NCBI GenBank assembly: GCA_018398765.1
Contig: JAHBMJ010005782.1
Coordinates: 1 to 22,500 of the forward strand
DNA: 22,500 nucleotides
Source of the DNA: Chromera velia
Taxonomy: Eukaryota > Sar > Chromeraceae
Direction of reading: 5' to 3'
Shown here: one piece after another, positions 8,941 to 19,452 of the stretch
Layout: each line of letters begins with the position of its first letter
Numbering within the stretch: position 1 is the stretch's first letter
The notes under the pieces: model-generated
Told to the model about the DNA's origin: nothing
The model's database searches: none
The model's input: the letters and a program-made list of their open reading frames with translations, nothing else
Position numbers and translations under genes: made by a program

Positions 8941-9800
8941 ATCGAGAGAAACCAGCCTGACAAATTCTCTTTCGATATGTAGAGTTGCAAGCGAGCAGTC
9001 GAGTCTGTTAATGTTTGTTAAACAACCGTGCTAGAAGTGTGCTGTCTGCCTTGATGGACACCAAATTCCTATCTGTAAGAGTTTCATAGAGAGCTCGGCA
9101 AGCAACATGTACGACAGTTGCTCATTCCATCTCTCGATCTGTTTATTTCAAATTGTTTGGAAGCACTTCCACTGTGCTAAGCTTTTGGCAGAGTCACTGT
9201 GGATTCTTCGTGGTAAGGTTTCTAAAACCTACATATGTATGAGCAACTGATGGGATTCAATCATTCGATGTGGATGAAAACATATTCCGAAGTGTTGCAC
9301 ATGTGTTGCACTTCCTTTCATTCCTGAGATACCCGTACTTTCCAACCTCTCTGGAGGCTTGTATGGATGATTCAAGCTGGACATACTCTCTAGCTGTTCT
9401 ATGCCTCGGAGGATGTCTTGCAAAGCCGTAATTCATAGGCTGCGTACTACTGCATATTGACTGTGGCCTTATGTCGTACCATGTTATGCCCTACTCCCTG
9501 CCGTTCTTCTCTTACATGCAGGCGCTGAAACCCAGTTGAGACATCGCATCATATAAGTAAGTGCAAAAGGGGGCGTGTATGTGAGAATGAAAAGTGGGAA
9601 AGATGGGAAGGACTGGAATCAGAAGCCTCTAAGGTAAAGCGGAGCACCTCTAGGGAGCACCTCGAAGGAGAAATGAGTCACCAATGAAGTATCGATAAAG
9701 CGTCGGTTCTTTTTCGTCATGACATTGTGTCATAGTCCACACACCTGCATAGGTTCATCACATATCTCCGTGTATGAACACTTTCGATGATTCTCTGCAG
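8941..9800. other. Interval without a supported gene
   Basis: No frame is convincing on either strand. From about 9690 to 9800 the sequence matches, in degraded form, the intron segments of the array that follows (for example a 'catc-acatatctccgtg' stretch before the next exon), so this is probably the left arm of the tandem array or the upstream intron of the Pro-rich gene. Confidence 0.4.
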
Positions 9801-12760
9801 GCATGCATATTTTGGGCACATTCCGGGAGGATCAGCGCCGTACCCGAATGGGTAAGTGAAATTTAAAGCGAAATCGGCAAAGGAATAACGAGAATAAGAA
9901 CCATTGAGCGAAGAGGATCGTGAGGAGCAAAAAGAAAGCTTTATACTAGAAACACGGAAGAATCTAAGCTTCTGACAGACCTGCGTGTCGGGATGGGTCA
10001 TTTGGTTGGCGGTGCTGTAACAGTTCTGAATCAGTGCTCTGCCGTTTCGTAGCTTCAGGTGTCAGACTCCCCGTTGAGTGTCTTTGTTCCCCTGTTCTTT
10101 ATTGTCGGAGCTGTCAGTTGTTCTCAAGTCCCCATCTATGCTCCTTCTGAGGGCTCCTCAATCGGTAGATAGCCATATCAATACATACAGTGACGCTGTG
10201 CATTCAGGCAGATGGAGTATTAAACAGGCCGAGGCTTTTTTCTGGCTTTAGGATGCTTCAGGCCCGCATGTGAGAGAAGAAACGAACCACCCATCAAGAG
10301 CCTTTTCATTCCTGTCATGTGATTGTTTGCACATATCTGCATGGATTCACCACAAGCTCAATCTTCCTGAAAAAATGCAAATGATTCTGTCTTGCAGATA
10401 TCCAGCCGGCGTTCCGCTCCCGCATCCTCCATTCACTGACAGGTGAGTGAATGACGAAGTCGGCAGCACTATAGCGAGAAGAAGAGCGTTTGAGGGGAGA
10501 CGATCGCAAACAGGAGAACTGAAATATCTATACTAGAAAAGAAGAAGACTTTATGTGCCTGAAATGCCTGTGTGCATGCTAGTTTGGATCTCTTTCTCAA
10601 TTATTATGGTGATGTTCATTTTCTGCGGTGTTGGCTGTTGATGTGCCCTCATTGAGTGTCGTTGTTCGTCTTGTCTTTGTACTTAGAGTTATTATGAACA
10701 ATTCGAGGCCTCTATCTGCAACTTCATCCATAAAAGAAGAAGAATTATATACCATCAGCGAGTCACTTTCAATGTACGTCTTGTGATGCTTGGAACACTT
10801 GCATGGGTCAATTCATCATAAGAACTTAATTTCTGAAAGAATGAAAGTCTTGGATTGTGTCTTGCAGGCTGGGATACAACGCGATCCACCCCTCGATATC
10901 GCCGCCCAACCTGTCAATATCGCCGCTAATGTCTGGGTACGTAAAAGGCAGAGACCATAAGCGCACAGCATTTTGACGGGGGAGGATCAAAAGAAGAAGC
11001 TTTACATTAGAAGAAAGGATAAATTCGATCATGCAGCTGAAATCACTCCATGTGCCATTGGCTTTCTTTTCAAATGGTGCTTCCTACTTTCTGATAGTAC
11101 ATTTCGGCAGATGACGTATTTTTGTTGAAAATCTCTGTTTCTCCTCTCTTTGTTCCTTCAAACCATGCTGGTCCAACCTCTTATATTCACCTATGTTCAC
11201 CTAAAGTATTGAATTAGCAGAGCTATCAGTTAACTGCGTTTGGGCTACAATGTGGACTCCTCACTAGGACTCCTCAATCGATAGCTAGACAGGCAGACAA
11301 TGAAGATTTGCATTCAGACATACAGATAGTGAAAACGTGGATTCAGGCACATAGATCATTGAACAGCTTCAAGCCCAGACTTGAAAGAAGAGAGGAATAA
11401 TCCTATAGCACCGAGAACCTGTCCATTCCTTTCATATGATCCTCCGGACATATGCGTGCATGGGTTCGTCTCAAGTTCGGAATCCATCTCCCTATTGTGC
11501 TTTGCAGACAGATGTACCAGCAAATCCTGGACCCCCGCAGACCACCACCGCCTCCCTTGACTCAGAGGAGAGTCGAAAGAGAATGCGACATAATTCAAGA
11601 CATCAGTATTCTTCAAAGTGAGCGATCTCTTTCTGAAGGGGTCAGGCAAAAACAAAGTAATCACGGGAGTTTGTCATACAATGAGAGGATATGGTCACAA
11701 AACGGACACAGAAGATGTGAACAGGAAAAGAGGAAAACTTCATATACATGGGACTCTTTGTCAGTCGCTTGACTCATCTCCTACAGTGTTGGCCGTTGAC
11801 GTGTTCCTGTTGAGGGTCTTTTCCTCCCTAGCTCTCTTTGCTGTCGAAGCTGTCAGCTAGTTGCGTTTGGGTGGTCACACCAACTCTTTTCAATCGATAG
11901 ATAGATAGGCACAAGGAAGATTTACATTGAGACACATGGATCCTTCAAAAGTTTAAGTTATTCATTCAGCTTCAAGCCCGCTCGTGAAAGAAGAGAGGAA
12001 TCTCCATTGGCAATCAACAGAGTGTTATTTCCTTTCTTCTGATCCTTTGGACATCTGCGTGGGGTCATCACATCGTGAAGGTCTTCCTCAAAGAATTAAT
12101 GCTGCTGATTATGTCTTGCAGGAACATGCACCAGCAAGTTAATCCCGGTTAATCTAGGACCTCAACCTACACTGCGTCCAGTCATGTAAGTGGAAGGGGA
12201 AAAGGAAGCAACATACACGAGTGTGGCGATAAGAAAAAGGGAAAGAGTCAAAAGAAGAGAACCAGAATGCTTTCAGCAAACAACAAGAAAAACAGCAGAG
12301 TTTAAAGGAGAAATTCTTCGAATTGAGCGATCTCTTTCTACAAGATTTAAGCAAGAAAACAGAAATGATGAAAGTTTTGAGGCGAGACGATCACAAAAAG
12401 TAGCACAGAAACTTTTAGTACACTACAAAAGAAGAAAACTGGTGCGCATAAAATGCCCGGGTACCGGAATAGGTCTCTTGCGGTGTTGGCCATAGCTGTG
12501 TTCCTATTAAGTATCTTTATATGTTCCGTTACTCTTTGTTGTTGGTGCTGTATGGAGCTGTCAGTTCTTCTTAAGTTCCCATCCATGTCCCTTCTGAGGG
12601 CTTCTCTGTGATCGTTTGCACATCTGCATGGATTCAGCACAAGGTCCTGCTTTTCATTGTATCTTGCAGTCACTGACAGATGCAAAATATAGCCCACATT
12701 CAACCTGAAAGTTCTCCACCTGCTCCGGGTGCCCCAATGTCAGTAGAAAGGGAAAGGGAT
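9700..12760 (+). repeat. Tandem array of diverged exon-intron units (about 470-640 bp each)
   Basis: Unit exons start at 9801, 10398, 10868, 11508, 12122 and 12670. Introns share ordered blocks: a segment near gcttcaagccc plus agaagagagg (about 11360 and 11970), a catctgcatgg/gtcatcaca block before the acceptor, tcttgcag acceptors, a gagcgatctctttct block (11620-11634 and 12325-12339, identical), and tcaatcgatag blocks (10158, 11274, 11890). The order is kept while the sequence has drifted, so whole exon-intron segments were duplicated rather than exons alone. Confidence 0.65.
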
Positions 12761-14849
12761 ATTAAAGACAGCAGTATGACAAAAAGAAAAGAGACTTGAG
12801 CAAAAGTCAGAAAAGAAGACGGAAGGGCCTTTGGAAAGGGATGAACAAGAGGGCAAGGTCCTGAAAGAGGGATTAGGCGATCTTTTCATGAGAAGATTTG
12901 GAAAGACAATAAAAATGATGAGAGAGAACAAAGTTTAACAAGCCGAGCAAAGCAAGTACATTAGTAAGCTGAAGTGAAAAGCTGTGGGAGAAATGACTGA
13001 GAGTCTTCTGCCTGTCTGTTTCTGGGTCTATCTTGCCGGTTTTCTTTATCGGCTGCATGCTATGTTCATTTGGTTCAGTCTCTTCCGTTTCTTTGTTCCC
13101 GATGGATGTCTCTCTTCTTCCTCTATTTGTCATGGAGAGAACCTTATTCGTTTTTTTGTGTAAATGAGTTAACTGATTCAGCTAGTCCTTACAAAGAGGC
13201 ATTCAATTGCATGATCCTTCAGGAAATGACTGTACAGATAGGTGAAAAAGAACAAATCAAGGATGGGTGGAGTGATGGATAAAGAAAGGAAAGGAGGAAG
13301 TGCATGTGAATTTATACAGAGATTCTATGCATGCATGCACTTTATTCAGCCAATCAATCTGCATGTATTGCGTTTTGCAGACGCATGCAGACGCCTAAGG
13401 CCCTTAAGCATATCAAAGACTGCCACGACCTCCACAGTGCCGAAATGATGGTGATGCTCATGGCCTACCACGAGCTTATGATCGCCTAGGGTCTTCAGCT
13501 CCGCATCATTAGGATGCGTGCTGGAGCGGCCCCTGACGAGGACACCGAAGACACCTCAGACCTCATCATTCCCGAGCTCCTCACTGGCGTGAACCCCGCG
13601 AAAGCAGTGCGGTTCATCTGGCCGAAGGTTATTTAGGAAAAAGAGGTGAAGCAGGACGTCACTCTCTACCACGTCTTCCCACAGGAGGAAGAGAGGAGAA
13701 AAGAGATGGTCGACGGCGACCTCGTCCTTCAGCCCCCGCCGCTGCGCTCCCGACAATGGCGTACGTCTGTTCTTATAATGCTTCCAGGATGTCTCGCGAA
13801 GTCTTCTTTGGCTTTTCTTTGAATCAACACGGGTTTTGCTGTACCTGCCTTGTTTTTTTTCTTCATTTAACCCTGTTCTGCTCTTCTGAATTCTTAGACT
13901 CTGAGATGGCAGAGACGGCTTTGCACAGATTCTGAACTGGTTTCATTGGCGCTCTTTTTAATGCACCTCTTTACTGTCTTCTCTTACTTCTGCACTATAG
14001 ACGGTGCCAACGTCCCTGCTGCTGCTGCTGCTACTGACTCTGGTGTTGCTTCTGCTGCAGCTCCCCAAGGTATGTATTGGAGGAGAGAGGGTCTGTGTGA
14101 CTAAGAGTGTAGATAAAGACTAGGAGGGGCTATCAGTGAGAAGAGAGGGTTTACATGTGTGACTTAGAGTACACATAGAGACTGTGAGGGCCTGTAAATC
14201 GGGGGAGCGGGTTTGTATAACTAAGAATGCAGAAAAAGACTGTATAGGTCTGACAGCTAGTGAGGGGACAGCGTTTATGTGACTGAGAATGCAGAAAGAG
14301 ACTGTGTGGGTCTGACAGCTAGTGAGGAGACAGCGTTTATGTGACTGAGAATGTAGAAAGAGACTGTATGGGTCTGACAGCTAGTGAGGGGACAGCGTTT
14401 ATGTGACTGAGAATGCAGAAAGAGACTGTATGGGTCTGACAGCTAGTGAGGAGACAGTGTTTATATGATTGAGAATGCAGAAAGAGACTGTGTGGGTCTG
14501 ATAGCCAGTGAGGGGACAGCGTTTGTATGACTGAGAATGCAGAAAGAGACTGTGTGGGTCTGACAGCTAGTGAGGGCTACGAGTAAGGGAAGAACGTTTG
14601 TGTGTCTGATATGGCACTCTCTCTCTCTTCATTTTGCTTTCACTCTTTTCTTTCCTGCCTCCTTCACCCTCTTTTTCTCCTCCTCCCCCCCTCTCTCTCT
14701 CTCGTACGTCCTCACTCCCTTTCTCACTCTTCTGCTCTCTCTTATTTGTTTACTTGGATGGACTTTCATGGTATTTTATCCATCAGACTGTTACCTATCT
14801 TCTTTCTTCTTTGTCTCTCGTGCTGTCTGCAGACAGAGTAGCCCTCTGA
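9801..14849 (+). CDS. Intron-rich gene with Pro-rich mini-exons; possibly a pseudogene in part
   Basis: Exons 9801-9851, 10398-10442 and 10868-10936 lie between AG acceptors and GTAAGT, GTGAGT and GTACGT donors. Every junction is phase 2, and together they encode HAYFGHIPGGSAPYPNG, then YPAGVPLPHPPFTD, then LGYNAIHPSISPPNL and onwards. A similar start at 11508 (QMYQQILDPRRPPPPPLTQR) has lost an obvious donor, and copies at 12122 and 12670 meet stops. Exon 13381-13760 also enters in phase 2 and is open for 126 codons except for TAG at 13487-13489 and 13634-13636. It leaves in phase 1 through GTACGT into 14001-14069 (GANVPAAAAATDSGVASAAAPQ) and then 14833-14849 (DRVAL, stop TGA). No family was recognised and no start was found. 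Frame continuity across seven junctions argues for a real gene; the two TAG codons and broken copies argue for decay or tiny unrecognised introns. Confidence 0.4.
14099..14578 (+). repeat. 62-bp minisatellite inside an intron
   Basis: Eight copies start at about 14099, 14161, 14219, 14281, 14343, 14405, 14467 and 14529. The last five are spaced at exactly 62 bp and differ at only a few positions; the first three are degraded. The unit begins gactgagaatgcagaaagag. The array starts about 30 nt after the GTATGT donor of the exon ending at 14069. It is followed by a pyrimidine-rich tract (about 14610-14830) leading to the acceptor at 14831-14832. Confidence 0.92.
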
Positions 14850-15057
14850 GGAGTCTTCTCACGCCAAGTCCTGCCGCGTCAACGCCACGTTGGGTCTTTG
14901 TCTGCGTGCTTCTTTCTGTTTCTCTTTTCTTGTTTCTCTTCATTCTTTTCCTTAAGCGACGGGTAAAGAACAAAGGAGGAAAGAAAAAAAAAGAAGAGGT
15001 AGTATGGAGGTTAAGGAAAGGGGAAGCGGGAGCACAGGGAATGAGAATTGAGACGGC
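14850..15057. other. Presumed 3' flank of the Pro-rich gene
   Basis: After the TGA at 14847-14849 the sequence passes from pyrimidine-rich to purine-rich near 14960 without a recognised gene or a clear polyadenylation signal. Confidence 0.35.
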
Positions 15058-15515
15058 CTGAATGAATGAATGAATGAATGAATGAATGAACAAATGAATG
15101 AATGAACAAATGAATGAATGAATGAATGAATGAGTAATGTGAATGAAAAATGAATGAATGAATGAAAGCATGAATGAATGAAAGCATGATCAAATGAATG
15201 AATGAATGAATGAAAGCATGAATGAATGAATGAATGAATGAATAAATGAATGAATGAATGAATGAAAGCATGAATAAATGAATGAATGAATGAATGAAAG
15301 CATAAATGAATAAAATTTTATGAAAGCATGAATGAATAAATGAATGAAAGCATGAATGAATGAATGAATAAATGAATGATTGATTCAGAAAGCATGAATG
15401 AATGAATGAATGAATGAATGAATCAATGAAAGGCTTAGTATGAATGAATGAATGAATGAAAGCATAAATGAATCAAAGCATGAATGAATGAATGAATGTA
15501 TGAATGAATACATCC
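15058..15515 (+). repeat. TGAA tetranucleotide array with interspersed AAGCATGAA
   Basis: Long runs of GAAT are broken repeatedly by gaaagcatgaatg, giving a loose higher-order pattern. A 4-nt period holding TGA places stops in every plus-strand frame but none on the minus strand. The Ser/Phe/Ile/His-repeat frames on the minus strand are therefore artefacts. Confidence 0.95.
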
Positions 15516-16540
15516 TGTGACAGAATGGAGTAATGAAGACATCACTTATTAATGGATCAATAATTGAAGACATGAATGATGATGAGTGGATAAATAAAGC
15601 AATGAAAGAATGAATTATAGATCGCTGAATTCCAGCGACTGAATGAACGAGCTTTTTGTACTTTGAAGAGAAAACCGGAGAAAACATACTGACTGCATGA
15701 CCAAAAGACTTCTTACACAGCTTGCCCTACGCGTGTCGTCTTAGAAGGCCCAAACGCATTGACTGTCCGTCTTTGCCTCTGCTATTTCATTTTTCACTCC
15801 CTCTCACGGACTTCGTTCAACGCTTGCGTGCATTGATTTCGTGATTTGCTTCCATAAGTCTTTTTCAGCAATGATCTTATTCTTATGCACAGACTACGTC
15901 CGTATGTGGAGCGATGTTAAGCAATCTGCATTCATGTTTTTTCCTGTCTGACTGTAACAGTGTCTGCATGCTCATTACATTCCATTGTGATGTTTTTTTT
16001 TTTTTGCACGTCCACTTGACTATCCACTTATGACGTAGCACACTAATATATCGATTTTCATCGCCCTTTGCTTTTAAGTCATATTCTCTATATTTGTTTT
16101 ACTCTGATCTATAAATTTCTGAGCATTTATATCATTTTTTTTTTAACATCATAATGATGTTACATTATGTTATATGCATATTCGGTTTAGTCTATTCTAA
16201 CACATTATAAGCTTAGGCTAGACCTTAGGCTAGCTTCGGTTTTTATAAATTATACTCTTCAGATTAAAATTCAATTTTAAATGTAACAAAACCTTCAATT
16301 ATTTTAGACAATAATTTCTTAATTCATCTTTTTACATATTTTTATACCAATTAAATATAATTTAACATGTTCATAAGATTGTTTAAAATGTTTTTATTAT
16401 CTACTTTTGTATTTATTAGATCTGGTGAACCAGACATGCATATCTAGTGACAATGGAAGTCACCTTCTCAAAGCTGGGAGCTGCAGCTTGTTGCTTCACC
16501 ATTTTTGGAGAATACACTATCAAGACCAATGTTTGTAAAG
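15516..16540. other. Gene-free interval, AT-rich from about 16000
   Basis: Degenerate GAAT words fade out by about 15640. The stretch 15690-16000 is of mixed composition, and 16000-16430 is AT-rich with a T14 run near 15991-16004. A taggctagaccttaggctag near-repeat lies around 16215-16235. Nothing coding was recognised. Confidence 0.5.
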
Positions 16541-16705
16541 CCCGTGGCGTTTGTGGGTAAACGCCACGGGGCCGCGAAGCGGCCCCAATCTGCCGCGGGG
16601 CGCTCAAAGGGCGCTCCACGGCGCGCCGCGGTACGCCGCAAAGGAAAAGTTTCTCGCATCCGCGCCGTGGAGCGACTTTCTAAGCTACTCTGTGGAGCTC
16701 CACGG
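16541..16705. repeat. Cluster of GC-rich hairpins (locus 1)
   Basis: A perfect 12-bp stem pairs 16541-16552 with 16559-16570 around a 6-nt loop. It is followed by ggggccgc-GAA-gcggcccc (16568-16586, 8 bp with a GAA loop). A 7-bp stem with one G.U lies at about 16597-16617. The 12-nt palindrome gtggagctccac is at 16692-16703, and ccgtggag (16665-16672) pairs with ctccacgg (16698-16705). The cluster lies just after an AT-rich interval. The word cggcgcgccgcgg (16619-16631) recurs at 5703-5715. Confidence 0.8.
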
Positions 16706-17636
16706 CAAACCATTCACAAACTTGTCAAAACATAGTGAAAACATGCATACCAGAGAGCCTCCTGAAAATTTTTGTCGCCTGTGGCGCAAAGAAGAGACCG
16801 TTTATTCGTTTTATGAGAATATTGGCAGGGCGGGGGTACGTAAGGAAGGGTACGGCGGTGCACCACCGCGGAGGGCTTTGAAAGAGTCTGTAGCGCAGCC
16901 GCAGACCAAATTGAAGACCGCAGGGCTAAAAATACCGGCTTTACAGGCATTGATCAAGACTGTAAGAATTGATATAAAAAAAATCTATTTGGTCTGCTTT
17001 CGATGATTGAGGGTTTTGTTATGCATACCGCGTCCCCATATATGAGGGGCGGATCTAGGCGGATCTAGCCTAGTTTATACCTCCTGAGGGTTAGTCAGAT
17101 TTTATAGGCTCTTTCATACCACTCACCAGCCTTTTTTCATAATTAAAAAAAATAAACCACCAGCAGTTTCCCACTCAAAAACTGCTTCATACCAGATTTT
17201 CCCCGAAAAATAGTATTTATAAGTACTGTATTTATATTATTATATATATATATGTAGTGAAAAAGAAGTTTATAAAAACAATGACATGGTTCTAGTAGAG
17301 TAGTAGTGACTAAATATTGCACTATAAAATAATATATTAAAATCATTTTAAATTAAGTATCTTTTCTTAGAATTTTTCCTAAAAAAGAAATTTGAAGTCA
17401 TTTATCCTCCATTAAAACATCTTGCTGCATTTAGCTGCGTTTCCCTTGTGCTAGCTGCTAGCACAGTAGCACATCAGTCTGAGAGTTAGAATCGTCCTAA
17501 CCTGACCTGAACCAGTCATAGAGTGCCTCTTTCTTCTGAGTACACCGTTTAAGCTGTACACTTTGCTTTTTGTACCCGTCTTCAAAACTAGCTGCGACTC
17601 CATATCCTCTTCTTCAGGAAGGCCCTCACAGCTGAC
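16706..17636. other. Gene-free interval
   Basis: The stretch 16706-17010 is of mixed composition and includes a 151-residue frame that matches no known family. The stretch 17050-17420 is AT-rich, with an (AT)n tract near 17240-17252 and repeated ggcggatctag at about 17048-17068. From about 17420 to 17636 it is unique spacer leading into the TGAC array. Confidence 0.45.
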
Positions 17637-18381
17637 CGGCTTACTGATTGGCTGACTGGCTGACTGACTGGCTGACTTGTAGAATGACTAGCGCTGACTT
17701 ACTGGTTGACTGGCAGGCTGACTGACTGGCTGACTTACTGACAGACTGACTGACTGACTGACTCACTGTCTGGCTCACTGACTCACTGACTGAGTGAGTC
17801 ATAACTCATAACTCACTGACTGACTGACTCACATCTGACTTACTAACTGGCTGACTGACTGACTGACTGACTGATACAACTCATGACTTACTGACTGACT
17901 CACTGACAGTCACTGACCGGCTGAGACTGCTTAACTTGCGGAATGATTCGCGCGGGCTGACTGGCAGGCTGACTTGCGCTGACTTACTGGTTGACTGGCA
18001 GGCTGACTGACTAGCTAACTTTAAGTTACTGACAGACTGACTGACTAACTGACTGACTGACTCACTGTCTGGCTCACTGACTCACTGACTGAGGGACTCA
18101 TAACTCATGACTCACTGACTGACTGACTGACCCACTGACTGACTGACTGACTGACTGTCAGTGACTGACTAACTGACTGACTGACTGACTGACTTACTGA
18201 TTCACTGACTAACTGACTCTCTGACTCATTAACTGACTAACTCACTGACTAACTAACTAACTCATGACTGACTGACTGACTGACTGACTGACTGACTAAC
18301 TGACTGACTGACTAACTGACTAACTGACTGACTGACTGACTGTCAGTGACTGACTAACTGACTGACTGACTGACTGAGTCA

Positions 18382-18413
<32 letters not shown>

Positions 18414-18535
18414 CACTGACTTACTGACTGACCGTGGCTAACTAAGTATCTGACTTGCGGAATGACTCGCGCGCCGGGCTGAGTGGCTGGCTGACTTGCG
18501 CTGACTTACTAGTTGACTTACTGGCTTACTTAACT
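17637..18535 (+). repeat. TGAC tetranucleotide array with higher-order repeats
   Basis: This roughly 0.9-kb array is built of CTGA/TGAC units with TGGC, CTAA and CTCA variants. A larger block starting gctgacttactggttgact occurs at 17693 and again at 17978 (offset 285 nt). A partial third copy starts at about 18500. The word gaatgactcgcgcg or a close variant marks block boundaries near 17941 and 18461. No gene is present. Confidence 0.93.
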
Positions 18536-18606
18536 CATGACCGATGATCAACGAATGATTTGTACATGCACGCATGCGTCCATACACATATCACGTCATG
18601 CCTCTG

Positions 18607-18925
18607 ACAAGGTCCATGCAAGCGGTACCGGCCTTCGGCGCCGACCGGTAAGGTCCAGGAAGCGCTTTGGCGCCCATTGACAGTGTCCAGGCGGCGCCTT
18701 CGGCGCCTACCAGCAGTTTTCCGGCGGTGCCTACGGTACCCCCAAGAGGCTGGTCAGGCTCTGATGCCAAGGGGCCGCAAAAGCCAGTGCTTTAACGGCC
18801 GAAGGCCGTCAAAGCCAGACCACGCCGAAGGCGTGGGCCCGTAAAAGCCGGCCGATGGGTGCCGAAGGCGCCCCGCCGCAAAAGCCGAACCGTGCCGAAA
18901 GCGCGTGCATGAGCCCGTAAAAGCT
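18607..18925. repeat. Cluster of GC-rich hairpins with GAA/TTC loops (locus 2)
   Basis: At least six short hairpins follow each other. They are ggcgcc-TTC-ggcgcc (18693-18707), ggtgcc-TAC-ggtacc (about 18726-18740), acggcc-GAA-ggccgt (18795-18809), ccacgcc-GAA-ggcgtgg (18820-18836), gggtgcc-GAA-ggcgccc (18857-18873, one G.U) and a weaker GAA copy near 18890-18905. An outer accgg/ccggt pair encloses 18627-18649. The linkers gccgcaaaagcc (about 18775 and 18876) and cccgtaaaagc (about 18838 and 18913) recur between them. Confidence 0.85.
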
Positions 18926-19452
18926 ATGCATGTACATGTATATGTGCATGTGTCTCACGTCTGCATGGATGCATTGGTCTTTCAGCAGCTCTAGCTGCTG
19001 CCTTGCCATGGCAGCCAGCCTTCCTGCTAGCTTTCCTGAGGAGCTTGCCCGACTCCTATAGAAGGGAGTAGATAAACTAGCTAGGGTCATTGTTCTCTTC
19101 ACCGGACCTATAATTGAGGAACGAAAGCCTGAATGTGCTGTGATGAGTTCAAATTGTAGCAGAGGCAATGAACTGAACAACAAGTATATACTGATTGCAT
19201 TGACTTCAGGACCGATAATGAAAAGAAGCCAACCATAGCCGACCGATGAGGTGTGATCTTGTTGAGCTGCCGCTAATCTTTTAATGCTGGAATATCCGTG
19301 AAGAGCACACACGCCTTCAAAAAGAGAAAGCGTACGTGCTGGAGACGGAGATAGACGGGAGATATGCATGTTTGTGCCTGTCTGTTCTCTCCTACCTGAC
19401 TGCCTGACAAAGTGACTGTCTGTGTACTAACTGAGCAGTAGTGAGCAGAGTA
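18926..19452. other. Gene-free interval
   Basis: Repeated gcatgtacatgtatatgtgcatg words occur near 18926-18952 and cagcagctctagctgctg forms a short palindrome near 18984-19001. A 186-residue minus-strand frame covers the area but includes part of the hairpin cluster and matches no family, so it is not called. Confidence 0.45.

Noticed and set aside
9522..9556. Possible extra exon before 9801 (acatgcag ... gtaagt)
   Set aside because: In the phase needed to join 9801 it contains TGA; kept out of the gene model.
13381..13760. TAG reassigned to glutamine throughout this genome
   Set aside because: The isomerase frame ends in TAG at the expected end of the protein, and further TAG codons follow; local explanations are simpler.
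14099..14578. CRISPR array
   Set aside because: The 62-bp units are direct tandem copies without unique spacers, in a eukaryotic intron.
14570..15061. 163-residue plus-strand frame rich in Leu, Ser and Phe
   Set aside because: It crosses a pyrimidine-rich intron end and the presumed last exon in another frame; hydrophobicity comes from base bias.
14791..15687. His/Ser/Phe/Ile-repeat frames on the minus strand
   Set aside because: They are translations of the TGAA array, not proteins.
16551..17006. 151-residue plus-strand frame
   Set aside because: It starts inside a hairpin cluster and resembles no known family; an element-encoded protein cannot be excluded but is unsupported.
18809..19369. 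186-residue minus-strand frame
   Set aside because: It includes part of the hairpin cluster, shows no domain and has no support from splice sites or similarity.
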